This document shows, in pieces, positions 1 through 9,501 of a DNA stretch of 64,000 bases. The DNA comes from Burkholderiaceae bacterium (GTDB lineage: Bacteria > Pseudomonadota > Gammaproteobacteria > Burkholderiales > Burkholderiaceae_C). Position 1 is the first letter of the stretch. Every line of letters begins with the position of its first letter. The translations under genes were made by a program, and so were the position numbers. The stretch covers positions 82,422-146,421 of the forward strand of contig JAIESX010000020.1 in assembly GCA_019745555.1 (NCBI GenBank), in the 5' to 3' direction. Under the pieces are notes generated by a model. It was given only the letters and a program-made list of their open reading frames with translations, had not been told where the DNA came from and searched no databases.

Positions 1-44
1 AGGCGCTGGCCGATGCCGCCCGTGAAGCGGGCTTGCAGTTCTAA
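1..44 (+). CDS. rplR: 50S ribosomal protein L18, C-terminal end (partial)
   Basis: Only the last 13 codons lie in the window. They read [13 protein letters not shown] and then TAA at 42-44, which is the usual L18 C-terminus. L18 binds 5S rRNA in the large subunit. It sits directly before rpsE, as in the conserved spc operon order L18-S5-L30-L15-SecY. The gene starts outside the window. Confidence 0.9.
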   Translation, partial: ALADAAREAGLQF

Positions 45-61
45 GCAGATCGGAATCCAAA

Positions 62-589
62 ATGGCTAAAGTTCAAGCAAAGATGCAGGGCAAAGGGGCC
101 GAGGGTCCTGAGGACGGCCTGCGCGAGAAGATGATTGCGGTCAACCGCGTGACCAAGGTGGTCAAGGGTGGCCGTATTCTGGGTTTCGCTGCGCTGACCG
201 TGGTGGGCGATGGCGATGGCCGCGTCGGCATGGGCAAGGGCAAGTCCAAGGAAGTGCCGGCTGCCGTGCAGAAGGCCATGGAAGAAGCCCGTCGCAACAT
301 GCTCAAGGTTTCGCTCAAGAACGGCACGCTGCATCACAAGGTGATGGGTCGCCACGGCGCCTCCTCCGTGATGATGGCTCCCGCTCCCAAAGGTACCGGC
401 ATCATCGCCGGCGGCCCGATGCGCGCCATCTTCGAAGTGATGGGCATCACCGACATCGTGGCGAAGAGCCATGGTTCGACCAATCCCTACAACATGGTTC
501 GTGCCACCCTGGACGCCCTGAACAACTGCAGCACGCCTGCGGAAGTGGCGGCCAAGCGCGGCAAGAGCGTTGAAGAACTCTTCGCTTAA
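62..589 (+). CDS. rpsE: 30S ribosomal protein S5
   Basis: 175 aa. S5 helps keep decoding accurate and sits at the mRNA entry side of the small subunit. The N-terminal double-stranded-RNA-binding S5 domain covers roughly residues 25-90, including the [21 protein letters not shown] stretch, and the C-terminal domain follows with the [21 protein letters not shown] region. Length is normal for Burkholderiales. The ATG is 17 bp after the rplR stop and rpmD follows 15 bp downstream, so it is cotranscribed in the spc operon. Confidence 0.98.
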   Translation: MAKVQAKMQGKGAEGPEDGLREKMIAVNRVTKVVKGGRILGFAALTVVGDGDGRVGMGKGKSKEVPAAVQKAMEEARRNMLKVSLKNGTLHHKVMGRHGASSVMMAPAPKGTGIIAGGPMRAIFEVMGITDIVAKSHGSTNPYNMVRATLDALNNCSTPAEVAAKRGKSVEELFA

Positions 590-604
590 ACGGGAGTTAC
601 AGAC

Positions 605-787
605 ATGGCTAACCAACAAACTGTCAAGGTCCAGCTGGTTCGCAGCCCCATCGGCTGCAAGGAATCGCACCGTGCCACCGTGCGCGGCCTGGGCCTGCGC
701 AAGCTGAACAGCGTCAGCGAACTGCAGGACACGCCTGCCGTGCGCGGCATGATCAACAAGATCGCCTATCTGGTGAAGGTTCTCTGA
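605..787 (+). CDS. rpmD: 50S ribosomal protein L30
   Basis: 60 aa, the normal bacterial L30 length. L30 is a small large-subunit protein. The protein contains the family patterns [24 protein letters not shown] and a C-terminal [21 protein letters not shown] sequence precedes the ATG as a ribosome binding site. rplO starts 11 bp after its stop, consistent with one transcript. Confidence 0.97.
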   Translation: MANQQTVKVQLVRSPIGCKESHRATVRGLGLRKLNSVSELQDTPAVRGMINKIAYLVKVL

Positions 788-798
788 GAGGCCCGACG

Positions 799-1230
799 AT
801 GCAACTGAATACCATCAAGCCCGCAGCGGGCGCCAAGCACGCCAAGCGTCGCGTCGGTCGCGGCATCGGCTCCGGCCTGGGCAAGACCGCCGGCCGCGGC
901 CACAAGGGCCAGAAATCGCGTTCGGGCGGCTACCACAAGGTTGGCTTCGAAGGCGGCCAGATGCCCATGCATCGCCGTCTGCCCAAGCGCGGCTTCAAGT
1001 CGCACTTGCTGAAGTACAACGCCGAGATCACGCTGAGCACGCTGGAGCTGCTGGGTGCCGACACCGTCGACCTCCTGACGCTCAAGCAAGCCGGCTTGGT
1101 CGGTGAGCTGGCCAAGGTGGTCAAGGTCATCAAGTCGGGCGAGATCAAGAAGGCCGTCAAGCTGAACGGCATCGGCGCCACTGCGGGTGCCAAGGCTGCC
1201 ATCGAGGCCGCCGGCGGCAGCGTGGCCTGA
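799..1230 (+). CDS. rplO: 50S ribosomal protein L15
   Basis: 143 aa. L15 is a late-assembly protein of the large subunit. The N-terminus ([20 protein letters not shown]) and the glycine- and basic-rich segment [13 protein letters not shown] at about residues 34-46 are the L15 hallmark, and the C-terminal globular part ends in [11 protein letters not shown]. It lies between rpmD and secY as expected for the spc operon. Confidence 0.98.
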   Translation: MQLNTIKPAAGAKHAKRRVGRGIGSGLGKTAGRGHKGQKSRSGGYHKVGFEGGQMPMHRRLPKRGFKSHLLKYNAEITLSTLELLGADTVDLLTLKQAGLVGELAKVVKVIKSGEIKKAVKLNGIGATAGAKAAIEAAGGSVA

Positions 1231-1257
1231 ATCCAACGGATCTGAGAGTAGAACGAA

Positions 1258-2577
1258 GTGGCAACGAACGCGGCCCAGATTGCTAAGACCGGCAAGTTCG
1301 GCGACCTGCGTCGCCGGCTGGTCTTCCTGCTGCTCGCCCTGGTGGTGTACCGTATCGGTGCGCACATCCCGGTGCCGGGCATCAACCCCGACCAGCTGGC
1401 CCAGCTCTTCCAGGGCCAGCAGGGTGGCATCCTGAGCCTGTTCAACATGTTCTCGGGTGGCGCGCTGTCGCGCTTCACGGTGTTCGCGCTGGGCATCATG
1501 CCCTACATCTCCGCGTCGATCATCATGCAGCTGCTGACCTATGTGCTGCCCGCTTTCGAGCAGCTCAAGAAGGAAGGCGAAGCAGGTCGTCGCAAGATCA
1601 CGCAGTACACGCGCTACGCGACCCTGGGCCTGGCCCTGTTCCAGTCCCTCGGCATCGCCGTGGCGCTGGAAAGCTCGCCCGGTCTGGTGATCGATCCGGG
1701 TTTCGGCTTCCGTTTCACTGCGGTGGTGACGCTGACGGCCGGCACCATGTTCCTGATGTGGCTGGGTGAACAGATCACCGAGCGTGGTCTGGGCAACGGC
1801 ATCTCGATCCTGATCTTCGGCGGTATCGCTGCCGGTCTGCCGAGCGCCATCGGCGGCCTGCTCGAGCTGGTGCGCACCGGTGCCATGAGCATCATCGCCG
1901 CCATGTTCATCGTAGCCCTCGTGTTCCTGGTGACCTGGTTCGTGGTCTTCGTCGAGCGTGGCCAGCGCAAGATCCTGGTGAACTATGCGCGCCGCCAGGT
2001 GGGCAACAAGGTCTACGGCGGCCAGTCCTCGCACCTGCCGCTCAAGCTGAACATGGCCGGTGTGATTCCGCCCATCTTCGCTTCGTCCATCATCCTGCTG
2101 CCGGCCACCGTGGTCAGCTGGTTCAGCAGCGGCGATTCGATGGTGTGGCTCAAGGACATTGCGGCCAGCCTGTCCCCTGGCCAGCCCGTCTACGTTCTGT
2201 TCTACGCCTCCGCGATCGTGTTCTTCTGCTTCTTCTACACGGCGCTGGTGTTCAACAGCCGTGAGACGGCGGACAACCTCAAGAAGGGCGGCGCTTTCAT
2301 TCCGGGTATCCGCCCGGGTGATCAGACCGCGAAACATATCGACCGCATCCTGCTGCGCCTGACCCTGGCCGGTGCGATCTACATCACCTTCGTGTGTCTG
2401 CTGCCGGAGTTCCTGATCCTGAAGTACAACGTGCCGTTCTATTTCGGCGGCACCTCCCTGCTGATCATCGTGGTGGTGACCATGGACTTCATGGCCCAGG
2501 TTCAGAACTACATGATGTCGCAGCAGTACGAATCGCTGTTGAAGAAGGCCAATTTCAAGCCGACGCTGGGGGCCTGA
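1258..2577 (+). CDS. secY: Sec translocon channel subunit SecY
   Basis: 439 aa starting at GTG. SecY forms the protein-conducting channel of the inner membrane with SecE and SecG. About ten hydrophobic helices are visible, along with the conserved stretches [12 protein letters not shown] near residue 36, [16 protein letters not shown] near 80, [13 protein letters not shown] near 178 and a [13 protein letters not shown] cytoplasmic loop near 235. Length matches the family. The GTG start is the only one that gives the usual short N-terminal segment before helix 1. infA follows after 5 bp. Confidence 0.98.
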   Translation: MATNAAQIAKTGKFGDLRRRLVFLLLALVVYRIGAHIPVPGINPDQLAQLFQGQQGGILSLFNMFSGGALSRFTVFALGIMPYISASIIMQLLTYVLPAFEQLKKEGEAGRRKITQYTRYATLGLALFQSLGIAVALESSPGLVIDPGFGFRFTAVVTLTAGTMFLMWLGEQITERGLGNGISILIFGGIAAGLPSAIGGLLELVRTGAMSIIAAMFIVALVFLVTWFVVFVERGQRKILVNYARRQVGNKVYGGQSSHLPLKLNMAGVIPPIFASSIILLPATVVSWFSSGDSMVWLKDIAASLSPGQPVYVLFYASAIVFFCFFYTALVFNSRETADNLKKGGAFIPGIRPGDQTAKHIDRILLRLTLAGAIYITFVCLLPEFLILKYNVPFYFGGTSLLIIVVVTMDFMAQVQNYMMSQQYESLLKKANFKPTLGA

Positions 2578-2582
2578 GAGGG

Positions 2583-2801
2583 ATGGCGAAAGATGATGTG
2601 ATTCAGATGCAGGGCGAGGTGGTGGAAAACCTGCCGAACGCGACCTTCCGCGTGAAGCTGGAAAACGGCCACGTTGTTCTGGGGCATATCTCGGGCAAGA
2701 TGCGCATGCACTACATCCGCATCCTTCCCGGTGACAAGGTGACGGTTGAATTGACGCCTTACGACCTGAGCCGCGCGCGGATCGTGTTCCGCGCCAAGTG
2801 A
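2583..2801 (+). CDS. infA: Translation initiation factor IF-1
   Basis: 72 aa, the exact family length, with an S1/OB-fold. IF-1 blocks the ribosomal A site during initiation. The sequence begins [19 protein letters not shown] and contains [18 protein letters not shown], both typical. The ATG at 2583 follows the secY stop by 5 bp with a GAGAGGG ribosome binding site that overlaps the end of secY, which suggests translational coupling. Confidence 0.97.
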   Translation: MAKDDVIQMQGEVVENLPNATFRVKLENGHVVLGHISGKMRMHYIRILPGDKVTVELTPYDLSRARIVFRAK

Positions 2802-2833
2802 ATCGCAAGGCAAGAGAGTTTTAGGAGAGAACC

Positions 2834-2947
2834 ATGAGAGTTTCGGCTTCGGTCAAGAAAATTTGCCGCAACTGCAAAATCATCCGCCGCAAGGGCGTGG
2901 TGCGCGTGATCTGCACGGATCCCCGCCACAAGCAGCGCCAGGGCTGA
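2834..2947 (+). CDS. rpmJ: 50S ribosomal protein L36
   Basis: 37 aa, too short to be noticed by length alone. The protein starts [15 protein letters not shown] and ends in RHKQRQG. Cys11, Cys14, Cys27 and His32 form the zinc ribbon of the zinc-binding L36 form. A strong TAGGAGAG ribosome binding site lies just before the ATG. Position between infA and rpsM is the conserved one. Confidence 0.96.
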   Translation: MRVSASVKKICRNCKIIRRKGVVRVICTDPRHKQRQG

Positions 2948-2971
2948 TTGCAAGAGTTATAGAGGACGAAA

Positions 2972-3337
2972 ATGGCACGTATCGCTGGCATCAACATTCC
3001 GCCGCATAAGCATGCTGAGATTGGCTTGACCGCCATCTATGGCATCGGTCGCACGAGCGCTCGCAAGATCTGCGATGCCTGCGGCATTGCATACTCCAAG
3101 AAGATCAAGGATCTGACCGACGCGGATCTGGAGAAGATTCGCGACCAGATCGCGGGCATCACCATCGAAGGTGACCTGCGTCGCGAGACCACGATGAACA
3201 TCAAGCGACTGATGGACATCGGCTGCTACCGTGGCTTCCGTCATCGCCGTGGCCTGCCCATGCGCGGTCAGCGTACGCGTACCAACGCCCGTACCCGCAA
3301 GGGGCCGCGCAAGGGTGCCGCCGCTCTGAAGAAATAA
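2972..3337 (+). CDS. rpsM: 30S ribosomal protein S13
   Basis: 121 aa. S13 sits in the small-subunit head and contacts the P-site tRNA and the large subunit. The N-terminus [14 protein letters not shown], the helix-hairpin-helix region [14 protein letters not shown] and the basic tail [19 protein letters not shown] are all diagnostic. It opens the alpha operon portion (rpsM-rpsK-rpsD-rpoA-rplQ), with rpsK starting 20 bp after the stop. Confidence 0.98.
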   Translation: MARIAGINIPPHKHAEIGLTAIYGIGRTSARKICDACGIAYSKKIKDLTDADLEKIRDQIAGITIEGDLRRETTMNIKRLMDIGCYRGFRHRRGLPMRGQRTRTNARTRKGPRKGAAALKK

Positions 3338-3357
3338 ACTGGCATTGAAAGATCACC

Positions 3358-3762
3358 ATGGCTAAAGCTCCCGCCAATAGTGCCGCGCAGCGTGTGCGCA
3401 AGAAGGTCCGCAAGAACGTGGCTGACGGCGTCGCCCACGTGCACGCCTCCTTCAACAACACGATCATCACGATCACCGATCGCCAGGGTAATGCCCTGTC
3501 CTGGGCCTCTTCCGGTGGCCAGGGCTTCAAGGGCTCGCGCAAGTCCACGCCGTTCGCCGCCCAGGTGGCGTCCGAGGTGGCCGGGCGCGCGGCCATGGAG
3601 CAGGGCATCAAGAACCTGGACGTTGAGATCAAGGGCCCCGGCCCCGGCCGTGAGTCCTCGGTGCGTGCACTGGCTGCCCTGGGCATCCGCATCAACACCA
3701 TCTCCGACGTGACGCCGGTGCCGCACAACGGCTGCCGTCCGCAGAAGCGCCGTCGCATCTGA
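3358..3762 (+). CDS. rpsK: 30S ribosomal protein S11
   Basis: 134 aa. S11 forms part of the small-subunit platform at the mRNA exit. Family patterns are visible: [19 protein letters not shown] near residue 26, the [14 protein letters not shown] segment near 57 and the C-terminal [16 protein letters not shown], which ends as S11 proteins do. The start ATG is preceded by GAAAGATC. A 106-bp gap with two hairpins separates it from rpsD. Confidence 0.98.
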   Translation: MAKAPANSAAQRVRKKVRKNVADGVAHVHASFNNTIITITDRQGNALSWASSGGQGFKGSRKSTPFAAQVASEVAGRAAMEQGIKNLDVEIKGPGPGRESSVRALAALGIRINTISDVTPVPHNGCRPQKRRRI

Positions 3763-3802
3763 GCGCGACGCTGTAAAGTATTCGTTTTAACCAAGCCCAC
3801 CG

Positions 3803-3844
3803 CCACCGGCGTCTGCCGGTGGCTCCCGCGGTGTCAGACCGCGG
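3803..3844 (+). promoter_or_regulatory. Two tandem stem-loops in the rpsK-rpsD gap
   Basis: Two perfect hairpins follow each other. CCACCGGC (3803-3810) pairs with GCCGGTGG (3815-3822) around GTCT, and CCGCGGT (3826-3832) pairs with ACCGCGG (3838-3844) around GTCAG. Neither is followed by a T-run, so they look like RNA structure ahead of rpsD rather than a terminator. S4 autoregulation is a known theme in alpha operons, but I cannot tell whether these are its target. Confidence 0.5.
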
Positions 3845-3868
3845 TAGTTGACAGAGAAGGAAGATCAA

Positions 3869-4492
3869 GTGGCACGCAATCTCGGCCCCAAGGCCAAACT
3901 TTCCCGCCGTGAAGGCACCGACCTGTTCCTGAAGAGCGCCCGCCGCTCCATCAGCGACAAGGCCAAATTCGACTCCAAGCCCGGCCAGCATGGCCGCATC
4001 TCCGGCGCCCGCACTTCCGATTTCGGTCTGCAGCTGCGCGAGAAGCAGAAGGTCAAGCGCATGTACGGCGTGCTCGAGCGCCAGTTCCGCCGCTATTTCG
4101 AGGAAGCCAGCCGCCGCAAGGGCAGCAACGGCGCCAACCTGCTGTTCCTGCTGGAGTCCCGTCTGGACAACGTGGTGTACCGCATGGGCTTCGGCTCGAC
4201 GCGTGCCGAGGCACGTCAGCTGGTCTCGCATAAGGCCATCCTGGTCAATGGCAAGGCAGTGAACATCCCGTCCTACTCGGTCAAGGCCGGTGACGTGATT
4301 GCCGTGCGCGAGAAGTCCAAGAAGCAGAACCGCGTGGTCGAAGCCCTGCAGCTGGCGCAGCAGGTCGGCATCCCGGCCTGGGTGGAAGTGAACATCGACA
4401 AGGCCGAGGGCACCTTCAAGAAGGTTCCCGATCGCGACGAATTTGGGTCCGATATCAACGAATCGCTGATCGTCGAGTTGTACTCGCGCTAA
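3869..4492 (+). CDS. rpsD: 30S ribosomal protein S4
   Basis: 207 aa from a GTG start at 3869, preceded by the ribosome binding site GAAGGAAG (3856-3863). An in-frame TTG at 3848 would add seven unusual residues and is rejected, because S4 proteins start (M)[15 protein letters not shown] as this one does here. S4 initiates 16S rRNA assembly and can repress its own operon. The C-terminal S4 RNA-binding domain is seen around residues 97-160, including [20 protein letters not shown]. Confidence 0.97.
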   Translation: MARNLGPKAKLSRREGTDLFLKSARRSISDKAKFDSKPGQHGRISGARTSDFGLQLREKQKVKRMYGVLERQFRRYFEEASRRKGSNGANLLFLLESRLDNVVYRMGFGSTRAEARQLVSHKAILVNGKAVNIPSYSVKAGDVIAVREKSKKQNRVVEALQLAQQVGIPAWVEVNIDKAEGTFKKVPDRDEFGSDINESLIVELYSR

Positions 4493-4595
4493 TCAGCTCT
4501 CGATTTGATTCCGTTCCCGGCTGGCAGGCATGCCCGCCGGGTGCTTCACCAGCCTTACCGGTGTAACGAGCCGGGGGTATTGACAGGAAGTCTGC

Positions 4596-5585
4596 ATGCA
4601 AACCAGTCTGCTGAAACCCAAAGCAATCAACGTCGAACAACTCGGGCCGAACCGCGCCAAGGTGGCGCTGGAGCCGTTTGAGCGTGGCTATGGCCACACG
4701 CTGGGCAACGCGCTGCGTCGCGTCCTGCTGTCGTCGATGCCGGGTTACGCGGCCACCGAAGTGACCATTGCCGGCGTGCTGCACGAGTACTCGTCGATCG
4801 ACGGCGTGCAGGAGGATGTGGTCAACATCCTGCTGAACCTCAAGGGTGTGGTCTTCAAGCTGCACAACCGCGACGAAGTCACGCTGAGCCTGCGCAAGGA
4901 TGGCGAGGGTGTGGTCACCGCCGGTGACATCCAGACCCCGCACGACGTCGAGATCATCAATCCCGAGCATGCCATCGCCACGCTGTCGGCCGGCGGCAAG
5001 CTCGATATGCAGATCAAGGTCGAGAAGGGCCGTGGCTATGTGCCGGGCACGCTGCGTCGTCATGGCGACGAGCCGTCCAAGTCCATCGGCCGCATCGTGC
5101 TGGACGCCTCCTATTCGCCGGTCAAACGCGTGAGCTACACCGTCGAGAGCGCCCGCGTCGAGCAGCGCACCGACCTGGACAAGCTGATCATCGAGATCGA
5201 GACCAACGGCGCCATCACGGCTGAAGACGCCGTGCGCGCTTCGGCCAAGATCCTGGTCGAGCAGCTGGCCGTCTTCGCCCAGCTGGAAGGCAGCGAGCTT
5301 GCCGCCTTCGACGCACCGGCACCGCGCAGCGGCAGCCAGTTCGATCCGATCCTGCTGCGTCCGGTCGACGAACTCGAACTGACGGTGCGTTCGGCCAACT
5401 GCCTGAAGGCCGAGAATATCTATTACATCGGCGACCTGATCCAGCGCTCCGAGAACGAACTGCTCAAGACCCCGAACCTGGGTCGCAAGTCGCTCAACGA
5501 GATCAAGGAAGTGCTGGCTTCTCGCGGCCTCACCCTGGGCATGAAGCTCGAGAACTGGCCGCCGGCCGCGCTCGAAAAGCGTTGA
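4596..5585 (+). CDS. rpoA: RNA polymerase alpha subunit
   Basis: 329 aa, the usual length. The N-terminal dimerisation and assembly domain covers roughly residues 1-235 and includes [19 protein letters not shown]. The C-terminal domain, which contacts UP elements and activators, covers about 250-320 and includes [16 protein letters not shown] and [28 protein letters not shown] ribosome binding site precedes the ATG. It sits in the alpha operon between rpsD and rplQ. Confidence 0.98.
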   Translation: MQTSLLKPKAINVEQLGPNRAKVALEPFERGYGHTLGNALRRVLLSSMPGYAATEVTIAGVLHEYSSIDGVQEDVVNILLNLKGVVFKLHNRDEVTLSLRKDGEGVVTAGDIQTPHDVEIINPEHAIATLSAGGKLDMQIKVEKGRGYVPGTLRRHGDEPSKSIGRIVLDASYSPVKRVSYTVESARVEQRTDLDKLIIEIETNGAITAEDAVRASAKILVEQLAVFAQLEGSELAAFDAPAPRSGSQFDPILLRPVDELELTVRSANCLKAENIYYIGDLIQRSENELLKTPNLGRKSLNEIKEVLASRGLTLGMKLENWPPAALEKR

Positions 5586-5598
5586 TTTAAAATCACGG

Positions 5599-5676
5599 CC
5601 CGCTTCATGCGGGTCGTCTACCGAAACCAGCCCTTGAGGGCTGGGTGCACCGGGCAGTACCTGATACGGCTGCCCG
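5599..5676 (+). promoter_or_regulatory. Three tandem stem-loops in the rpoA-rplQ gap
   Basis: The 115-bp gap is nearly filled by hairpins: CCCGC/GCGGG (5599-5613), CCAGCCC/GGGCTGG (5627-5644, loop TTGA) and CGGGCAG/CTGCCCG (5651-5676). The last is followed by TTTATATAAAG and then the rplQ ribosome binding site. They could tune readthrough or mRNA stability between rpoA and rplQ. The T-run is too short and mixed for a clear terminator. Confidence 0.5.
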
Positions 5677-5700
5677 TTTATATAAAGAAAGGAAAGCACC

Positions 5701-6087
5701 ATGCGCCACGGACACGGTCTCCGTAAACTCAACCGCACCAGCGAGCACCGCCTCGCCATGCTGCGCAACATGATGAACTCGCTCATCGAGCACGAGGTCA
5801 TCAAGACCACGGTCCCCAAGGCCAAGGAACTGCGTCGCGTCGTCGAGCCCATGATCACTCTGGCCAAGGAGCCCACGCTGGCCAATCGCCGTCTGGCTTT
5901 CGACCGCCTGCGCAGCCGCGACAGCGTGACCAAGCTCTTCAACGACTTGGGCCCGCGCTTCAAGACCCGTCCGGGTGGCTACACCCGCATTCTCAAGATG
6001 GGTTTCCGCGTCGGTGACAACGCTCCCATGGCCCTCGTCGAGCTGGTGGACCGCCCCGCTGAAACCGAAGCAGCCAAGGCTGAGTAA
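5701..6087 (+). CDS. rplQ: 50S ribosomal protein L17
   Basis: 128 aa. L17 lies at the exit side of the large subunit. The start [20 protein letters not shown] and the [17 protein letters not shown] segment are typical, and the C-terminus ends in a short acidic tail (ETEAAKAE) usual for betaproteobacteria. A strong AAAGGAAAG ribosome binding site precedes the ATG. It is the last gene of the alpha operon. There is no terminator before the tRNA gene 22 bp downstream. Confidence 0.98.
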   Translation: MRHGHGLRKLNRTSEHRLAMLRNMMNSLIEHEVIKTTVPKAKELRRVVEPMITLAKEPTLANRRLAFDRLRSRDSVTKLFNDLGPRFKTRPGGYTRILKMGFRVGDNAPMALVELVDRPAETEAAKAE

Positions 6088-6093
6088 ATAGGC

Positions 6094-6099
6094 TATAAT
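6094..6099 (+). promoter_or_regulatory. Probable -10 element of the initiator tRNA promoter
   Basis: A perfect sigma-70 TATAAT lies 10 bp before the tRNA 5' end, inside the 22-bp gap after rplQ. No convincing -35 hexamer is visible at the expected 16-18 bp spacing, which falls inside the rplQ coding region. The promoter is therefore plausible, but readthrough from the alpha operon is also possible. Confidence 0.55.
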
Positions 6100-6109
6100 G
6101 TTGGATTAC

Positions 6110-6186
<77 letters not shown>

Positions 6187-6191
6187 AATCA

Positions 6192-6223
6192 GAAAAGCCC
6201 TCTCAGAGAGGGCTTTTCCTTTT
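6192..6223 (+). terminator. Rho-independent terminator after tRNA-fMet
   Basis: AAAAGCCCTCTC (6193-6204) is the inverted complement of GAGAGGGCTTTT (6206-6217), followed by CCTTTTG. This is a strong stem 6 bp after the tRNA. It ends the tRNA transcript and any readthrough from the alpha operon. Confidence 0.9.
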
Positions 6224-6302
6224 GTGGACACTGTAACAGTCAGTGTCCTGAACCTGTGAGCCGGTCACAAGCCGGGCCTCACTCAGCTCTCGAGGACTCA
6301 AG

Positions 6303-7430
6303 ATGACGACACGTCGCCAATTCAGCCTGGCCGCGGCATCCCTGCTGGCCGCTCCCGCCCTGCTCAAAGCCCAAGGCAGCAACAAGATCGTTCTGGGGCA
6401 GTCGGCCGCTTTCTCCGGCCCGGCTGCAGAGCTCGGCATCCAGTTCCAGCAGGGTGCCAAACTCTGGTTCGAGCAGGTCAACGCCCAGGGCGGCGTCGGC
6501 GGCAAGACGATCGAGATCCGCTCCCTGGATGATGGCTATGAACCCGATCGATGCGTTGCCAATACGCAGAAACTGATTGCGGAGGACGTGCATGCGCTTT
6601 TCGGCTACATCGGCACGCCCACCAGCCTCGCCGCGCTGCCGCTGCTGACCAAGGCGCAGATTCCCTTCATCGCCCCGTTCACCGGTGCCATGGGCCTGCG
6701 TGAGCCTTTCAACAAGCAGGTCTTTCACCTGCGTGCCTCTTACAACGACGAGACCGCGCTGATCGTGCGCCAGCTCACCAACCTCGGCTTGAAGAAGATC
6801 GCGGTCTTCCACCAGAACGATGCCTATGGCAAGGCGGGCCTGGACGGCGTGACCCTGGCGCTGGACAAGCTCGGGCTCAAGCCTGTGGCCACGGCCACGG
6901 TGGAGCGCAACTCGGTGGACGTGGCGGCTGCGGTGCGCACCATCAATGCCGCCATGCCCGATGCTGTGGTGCAGATCAGTGCCTACAAGTCCTGTGCTGC
7001 CTACATCCGTGCTGCGCGCGCCGCCGGCTATGGTGGCACTTTCTACAACGTGTCCTTCGTGGGTACGCAGGCGCTGGCCGACGAGCTGGGCAAGGATGGC
7101 GCCGGCGTCGTGGTCTCCCAGGTCGTGCCCTCGCCCTATTACCCGGCACGACCGATCGCGCGCGAGTTCGCCGATGCCGTGAAGAAGGCAGGCAATGTGC
7201 AGGCCAACTTTTCCAGCATGGAGGGCTATCTCGCCGCTAAGGTGGTGACCGAGGGCCTCAAGCGGGCGGGCAACCGTATCGGCAACCGCGATGCCCTGAT
7301 CCAGGGCATCGAATCCATCGGCAGCCAGAGCCTGGGTGGCTTCCAGGTCAACTTCTCGTCTGCCAACCATGTCGCGTCGAGCTTCGTCGAGCTGTCCATG
7401 CTGACCGGCGACGGACGGGTGCGCACCTGA
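6303..7430 (+). CDS. ABC transporter substrate-binding protein, branched-chain amino acid type
   Basis: 375 aa periplasmic binding protein of the LivJ/Peripla_BP_6 family. The N-terminus MTTRRQFSLAAASLLAAPALLKAQ is an export signal with an arginine pair, possibly Tat-like. The mature part starts with KIVLGQSAAFSGPAAELG, typical of the ligand-binding lobe. No permease or ATPase gene is next to it, so it is an orphan binding protein and its ligand cannot be told. It has its own upstream gap after the tRNA terminator. An M20 amidohydrolase follows on the same strand 65 bp later. Confidence 0.85.
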   Translation: MTTRRQFSLAAASLLAAPALLKAQGSNKIVLGQSAAFSGPAAELGIQFQQGAKLWFEQVNAQGGVGGKTIEIRSLDDGYEPDRCVANTQKLIAEDVHALFGYIGTPTSLAALPLLTKAQIPFIAPFTGAMGLREPFNKQVFHLRASYNDETALIVRQLTNLGLKKIAVFHQNDAYGKAGLDGVTLALDKLGLKPVATATVERNSVDVAAAVRTINAAMPDAVVQISAYKSCAAYIRAARAAGYGGTFYNVSFVGTQALADELGKDGAGVVVSQVVPSPYYPARPIAREFADAVKKAGNVQANFSSMEGYLAAKVVTEGLKRAGNRIGNRDALIQGIESIGSQSLGGFQVNFSSANHVASSFVELSMLTGDGRVRT

Positions 7431-7495
7431 ACCTCAGGGCCGCCGGGGATACCCCCGGCTGACAGAGGGGCGGACGAAGGGCTAGACTCGCAGCC

Positions 7496-8689
7496 ATGAA
7501 GGTCATCGATTCCATCGTCGCCCAGTCGGCCGGCATTGCGGCGATCCGGCGCGACATCCACGCCCATCCCGAACTCTGCTTCGAGGAATACCGCACCGCC
7601 GAACTCGTGGCACAGCAGCTCACAGCCTGGGGCATCCCGGTGCATCGCGGCCTGGGTGGCACAGGGGTGGTCGGTGTGGTTCAGAACGGCAGCTCCAGTC
7701 GTGCCATCGGCCTGCGCGCCGATATGGACGCCCTGCCGCTGCAGGAAAAGAACACTTTCGCCCACACCAGCCAGCATGCCGGCAAGATGCACGCCTGCGG
7801 CCACGACGGCCACACGGCCATGCTGCTGGCCGCGGCCCAGCACCTCGCGACACACCGCAACTTCGACGGCACGGTCTACCTGATCTTCCAGCCGGCCGAA
7901 GAGGGTGGCGGCGGTGCCGACCGCATGATCAAGGACGGCCTGTTCGAGCAGTTTCCGATGGAGGCGGTGTTCGGCATGCACAACTGGCCGGGCATGCCGG
8001 CCGGCAGCTTTGCGCTGAGCCCGGGCCCGGTCATGGCCTCCAGCAATGAATTCAAGATCACCATCCGCGGCAAGGGCGGCCATGCGGCCATGCCGCATAA
8101 CGCGGTCGATCCCGTGCTCGTGGCCTGCCAGATGGTGCAGGCCTTCCAGACCATCATCAGCCGCAACATCAAGCCCATCGAGTCCGGCGTGATTTCGGTG
8201 ACCATGATCCACTCGGGCGAGGCCACCAACGTCATCGCCGACAGCTGCGAGCTGCAGGGCACGGTGCGCACCTTCACGCTCGAGGTGCTGGACAAGATCG
8301 AGGCCCGCATGCGCGAGGTGGCCGAGCACACCTGTGCCGCCTTTGGCGCGCGCTGTGACTTCGAGTTCGAGCGCAACTACCCGCCCACGATCAATTCCGA
8401 GCGCGAAGTCGAATTCGCGCGCCGCGTGATGGCCGGCATCGTGGGCGAGGACATGGTGCTCAGGCAGGAACCCACCATGGGCGCGGAAGACTTCGCCTAC
8501 ATGCTGCTGGCCAAGCCCGGGGCCTACGCCTTCATCGGCAACGGCGACGGTGTGCACCGCGAGATGGGGCACGGCGGCGGGCCCTGCACCCTGCACAACC
8601 CGAGCTACGATTTCAATGACGAGCTGATTCCGCTCGGCGCCACCTACTGGGTACAGCTGGCCGAGGCCTGGCTCGCACCGGAACGCTGA
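7496..8689 (+). CDS. M20 family metallopeptidase/amidohydrolase (hippurate hydrolase-like)
   Basis: 397 aa cytoplasmic amidohydrolase of the M20D type, which cleave N-acyl or N-aroyl amino acids. Metal-binding motifs are visible: HACGHDGHTAML near residue 100, EEGGGGADRMI near 138 and GAEDFAYML near 330, with the DMDALPL motif near 75. The dimerisation domain (about residues 185-295) includes GKGGHAAMPHNAVDPV. Length fits. The exact substrate cannot be assigned. The gene follows the orphan binding protein and might process an imported N-acyl amino acid, which is inference. Confidence 0.85.
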   Translation: MKVIDSIVAQSAGIAAIRRDIHAHPELCFEEYRTAELVAQQLTAWGIPVHRGLGGTGVVGVVQNGSSSRAIGLRADMDALPLQEKNTFAHTSQHAGKMHACGHDGHTAMLLAAAQHLATHRNFDGTVYLIFQPAEEGGGGADRMIKDGLFEQFPMEAVFGMHNWPGMPAGSFALSPGPVMASSNEFKITIRGKGGHAAMPHNAVDPVLVACQMVQAFQTIISRNIKPIESGVISVTMIHSGEATNVIADSCELQGTVRTFTLEVLDKIEARMREVAEHTCAAFGARCDFEFERNYPPTINSEREVEFARRVMAGIVGEDMVLRQEPTMGAEDFAYMLLAKPGAYAFIGNGDGVHREMGHGGGPCTLHNPSYDFNDELIPLGATYWVQLAEAWLAPER

Positions 8690-8696
8690 GGACGCC

Positions 8697-9473
8697 TCAG
8701 GCCCGGTCGCAGAAGCCGCGATGCCGGGCGATCTGAAGCAGGCCGTCGAAAATCAGCGTGTCGATGAGCTCGAAGGGCGTGGCCAGACTGGGGGCCATCT
8801 TCCAGCCGGCGCCGCCAGCCATCACGCACCAGGGTTCGGCCCCGCAGTGGGTGCGCACATGCTGCACCATGCGTTCCATGGCGCCGGCGATGGCATAGGT
8901 GCCGCCGCTGGTCAGCGCATCGCTGGTGTTGGTGGGGAAGGGGCGCACCTCTCCAGTGGGAACGTGCAGGCCCGCGGTGCCGGACTCCAGCGCGCGCAGC
9001 ATGATGCCGTGCCCGGGGAGAATGTAGCCACCGAGAAAACGGCCGCTGGCGTCAATAGCCTCCACCGTCACAGCCGTGCCCACCATGGCCACCACGATGG
9101 GGCGAAGTGGCCCCAGCGCCTGCATGCGATGCCAGGCGCCGATCATGGCGACCCAGCGGTCCGGCCCGAGGCGTGCGGGGTGGTCGTAGCCGTTGCTCAA
9201 GCCTGCTTCCTTGTTGCTGGCGATGACCCACTGGGGCGAGATATCCCAGTGCTCCATCTGTGCCTCGACCCGGTGCTTGACGGCGTCACTGGCGACCACG
9301 CAACCCAGCATGCAGCGTGGCGCGGGCAGCTGTGCCCAGGCTGTTTCGGCCAGGCGGTCGATGTTGTCAAGAAACTCGGCGCCCTGGGCGATGACGTGCG
9401 CACCAGGTTGGGGGGCGTCGAACAGCGCCCATTTCAGGCGTGTGTTGCCGACGTCGATGGCCAGAAAAGACAT
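8697..9473 (-). CDS. coaX: Type III pantothenate kinase
   Basis: 258 aa, from the ATG at 9471-9473. An upstream in-frame ATG would add 32 low-complexity residues and overlap the next gene, so it is rejected. CoaX phosphorylates pantothenate in the first step of coenzyme A synthesis. Visible motifs are [11 protein letters not shown] at residues 7-17 (phosphate binding), [11 protein letters not shown] (pantothenate side) and [12 protein letters not shown]. These are the acetate kinase-type signatures of type III enzymes. The stop is 8 bp from the convergent M20 gene stop. Confidence 0.95.
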   Translation of the reverse strand: MSFLAIDVGNTRLKWALFDAPQPGAHVIAQGAEFLDNIDRLAETAWAQLPAPRCMLGCVVASDAVKHRVEAQMEHWDISPQWVIASNKEAGLSNGYDHPARLGPDRWVAMIGAWHRMQALGPLRPIVVAMVGTAVTVEAIDASGRFLGGYILPGHGIMLRALESGTAGLHVPTGEVRPFPTNTSDALTSGGTYAIAGAMERMVQHVRTHCGAEPWCVMAGGAGWKMAPSLATPFELIDTLIFDGLLQIARHRGFCDRA

Positions 9474-9501
9474 AAGGTGGACAGTATCAGGTCGTGAAGG
9501 C

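Noticed and set aside
766..2808. A 680-codon open frame on the minus strand opposite rplO, secY and infA
   Set aside because: It is antisense to well-supported ribosomal and secY genes. Long minus-strand frames are expected in GC-rich codon use, and the translation is low-complexity, rich in His, Gln and Asp.
3848..3868. Upstream TTG start for rpsD
   Set aside because: It adds seven residues not found in S4 proteins, and the GAAGGAAG site fits the GTG at 3869.
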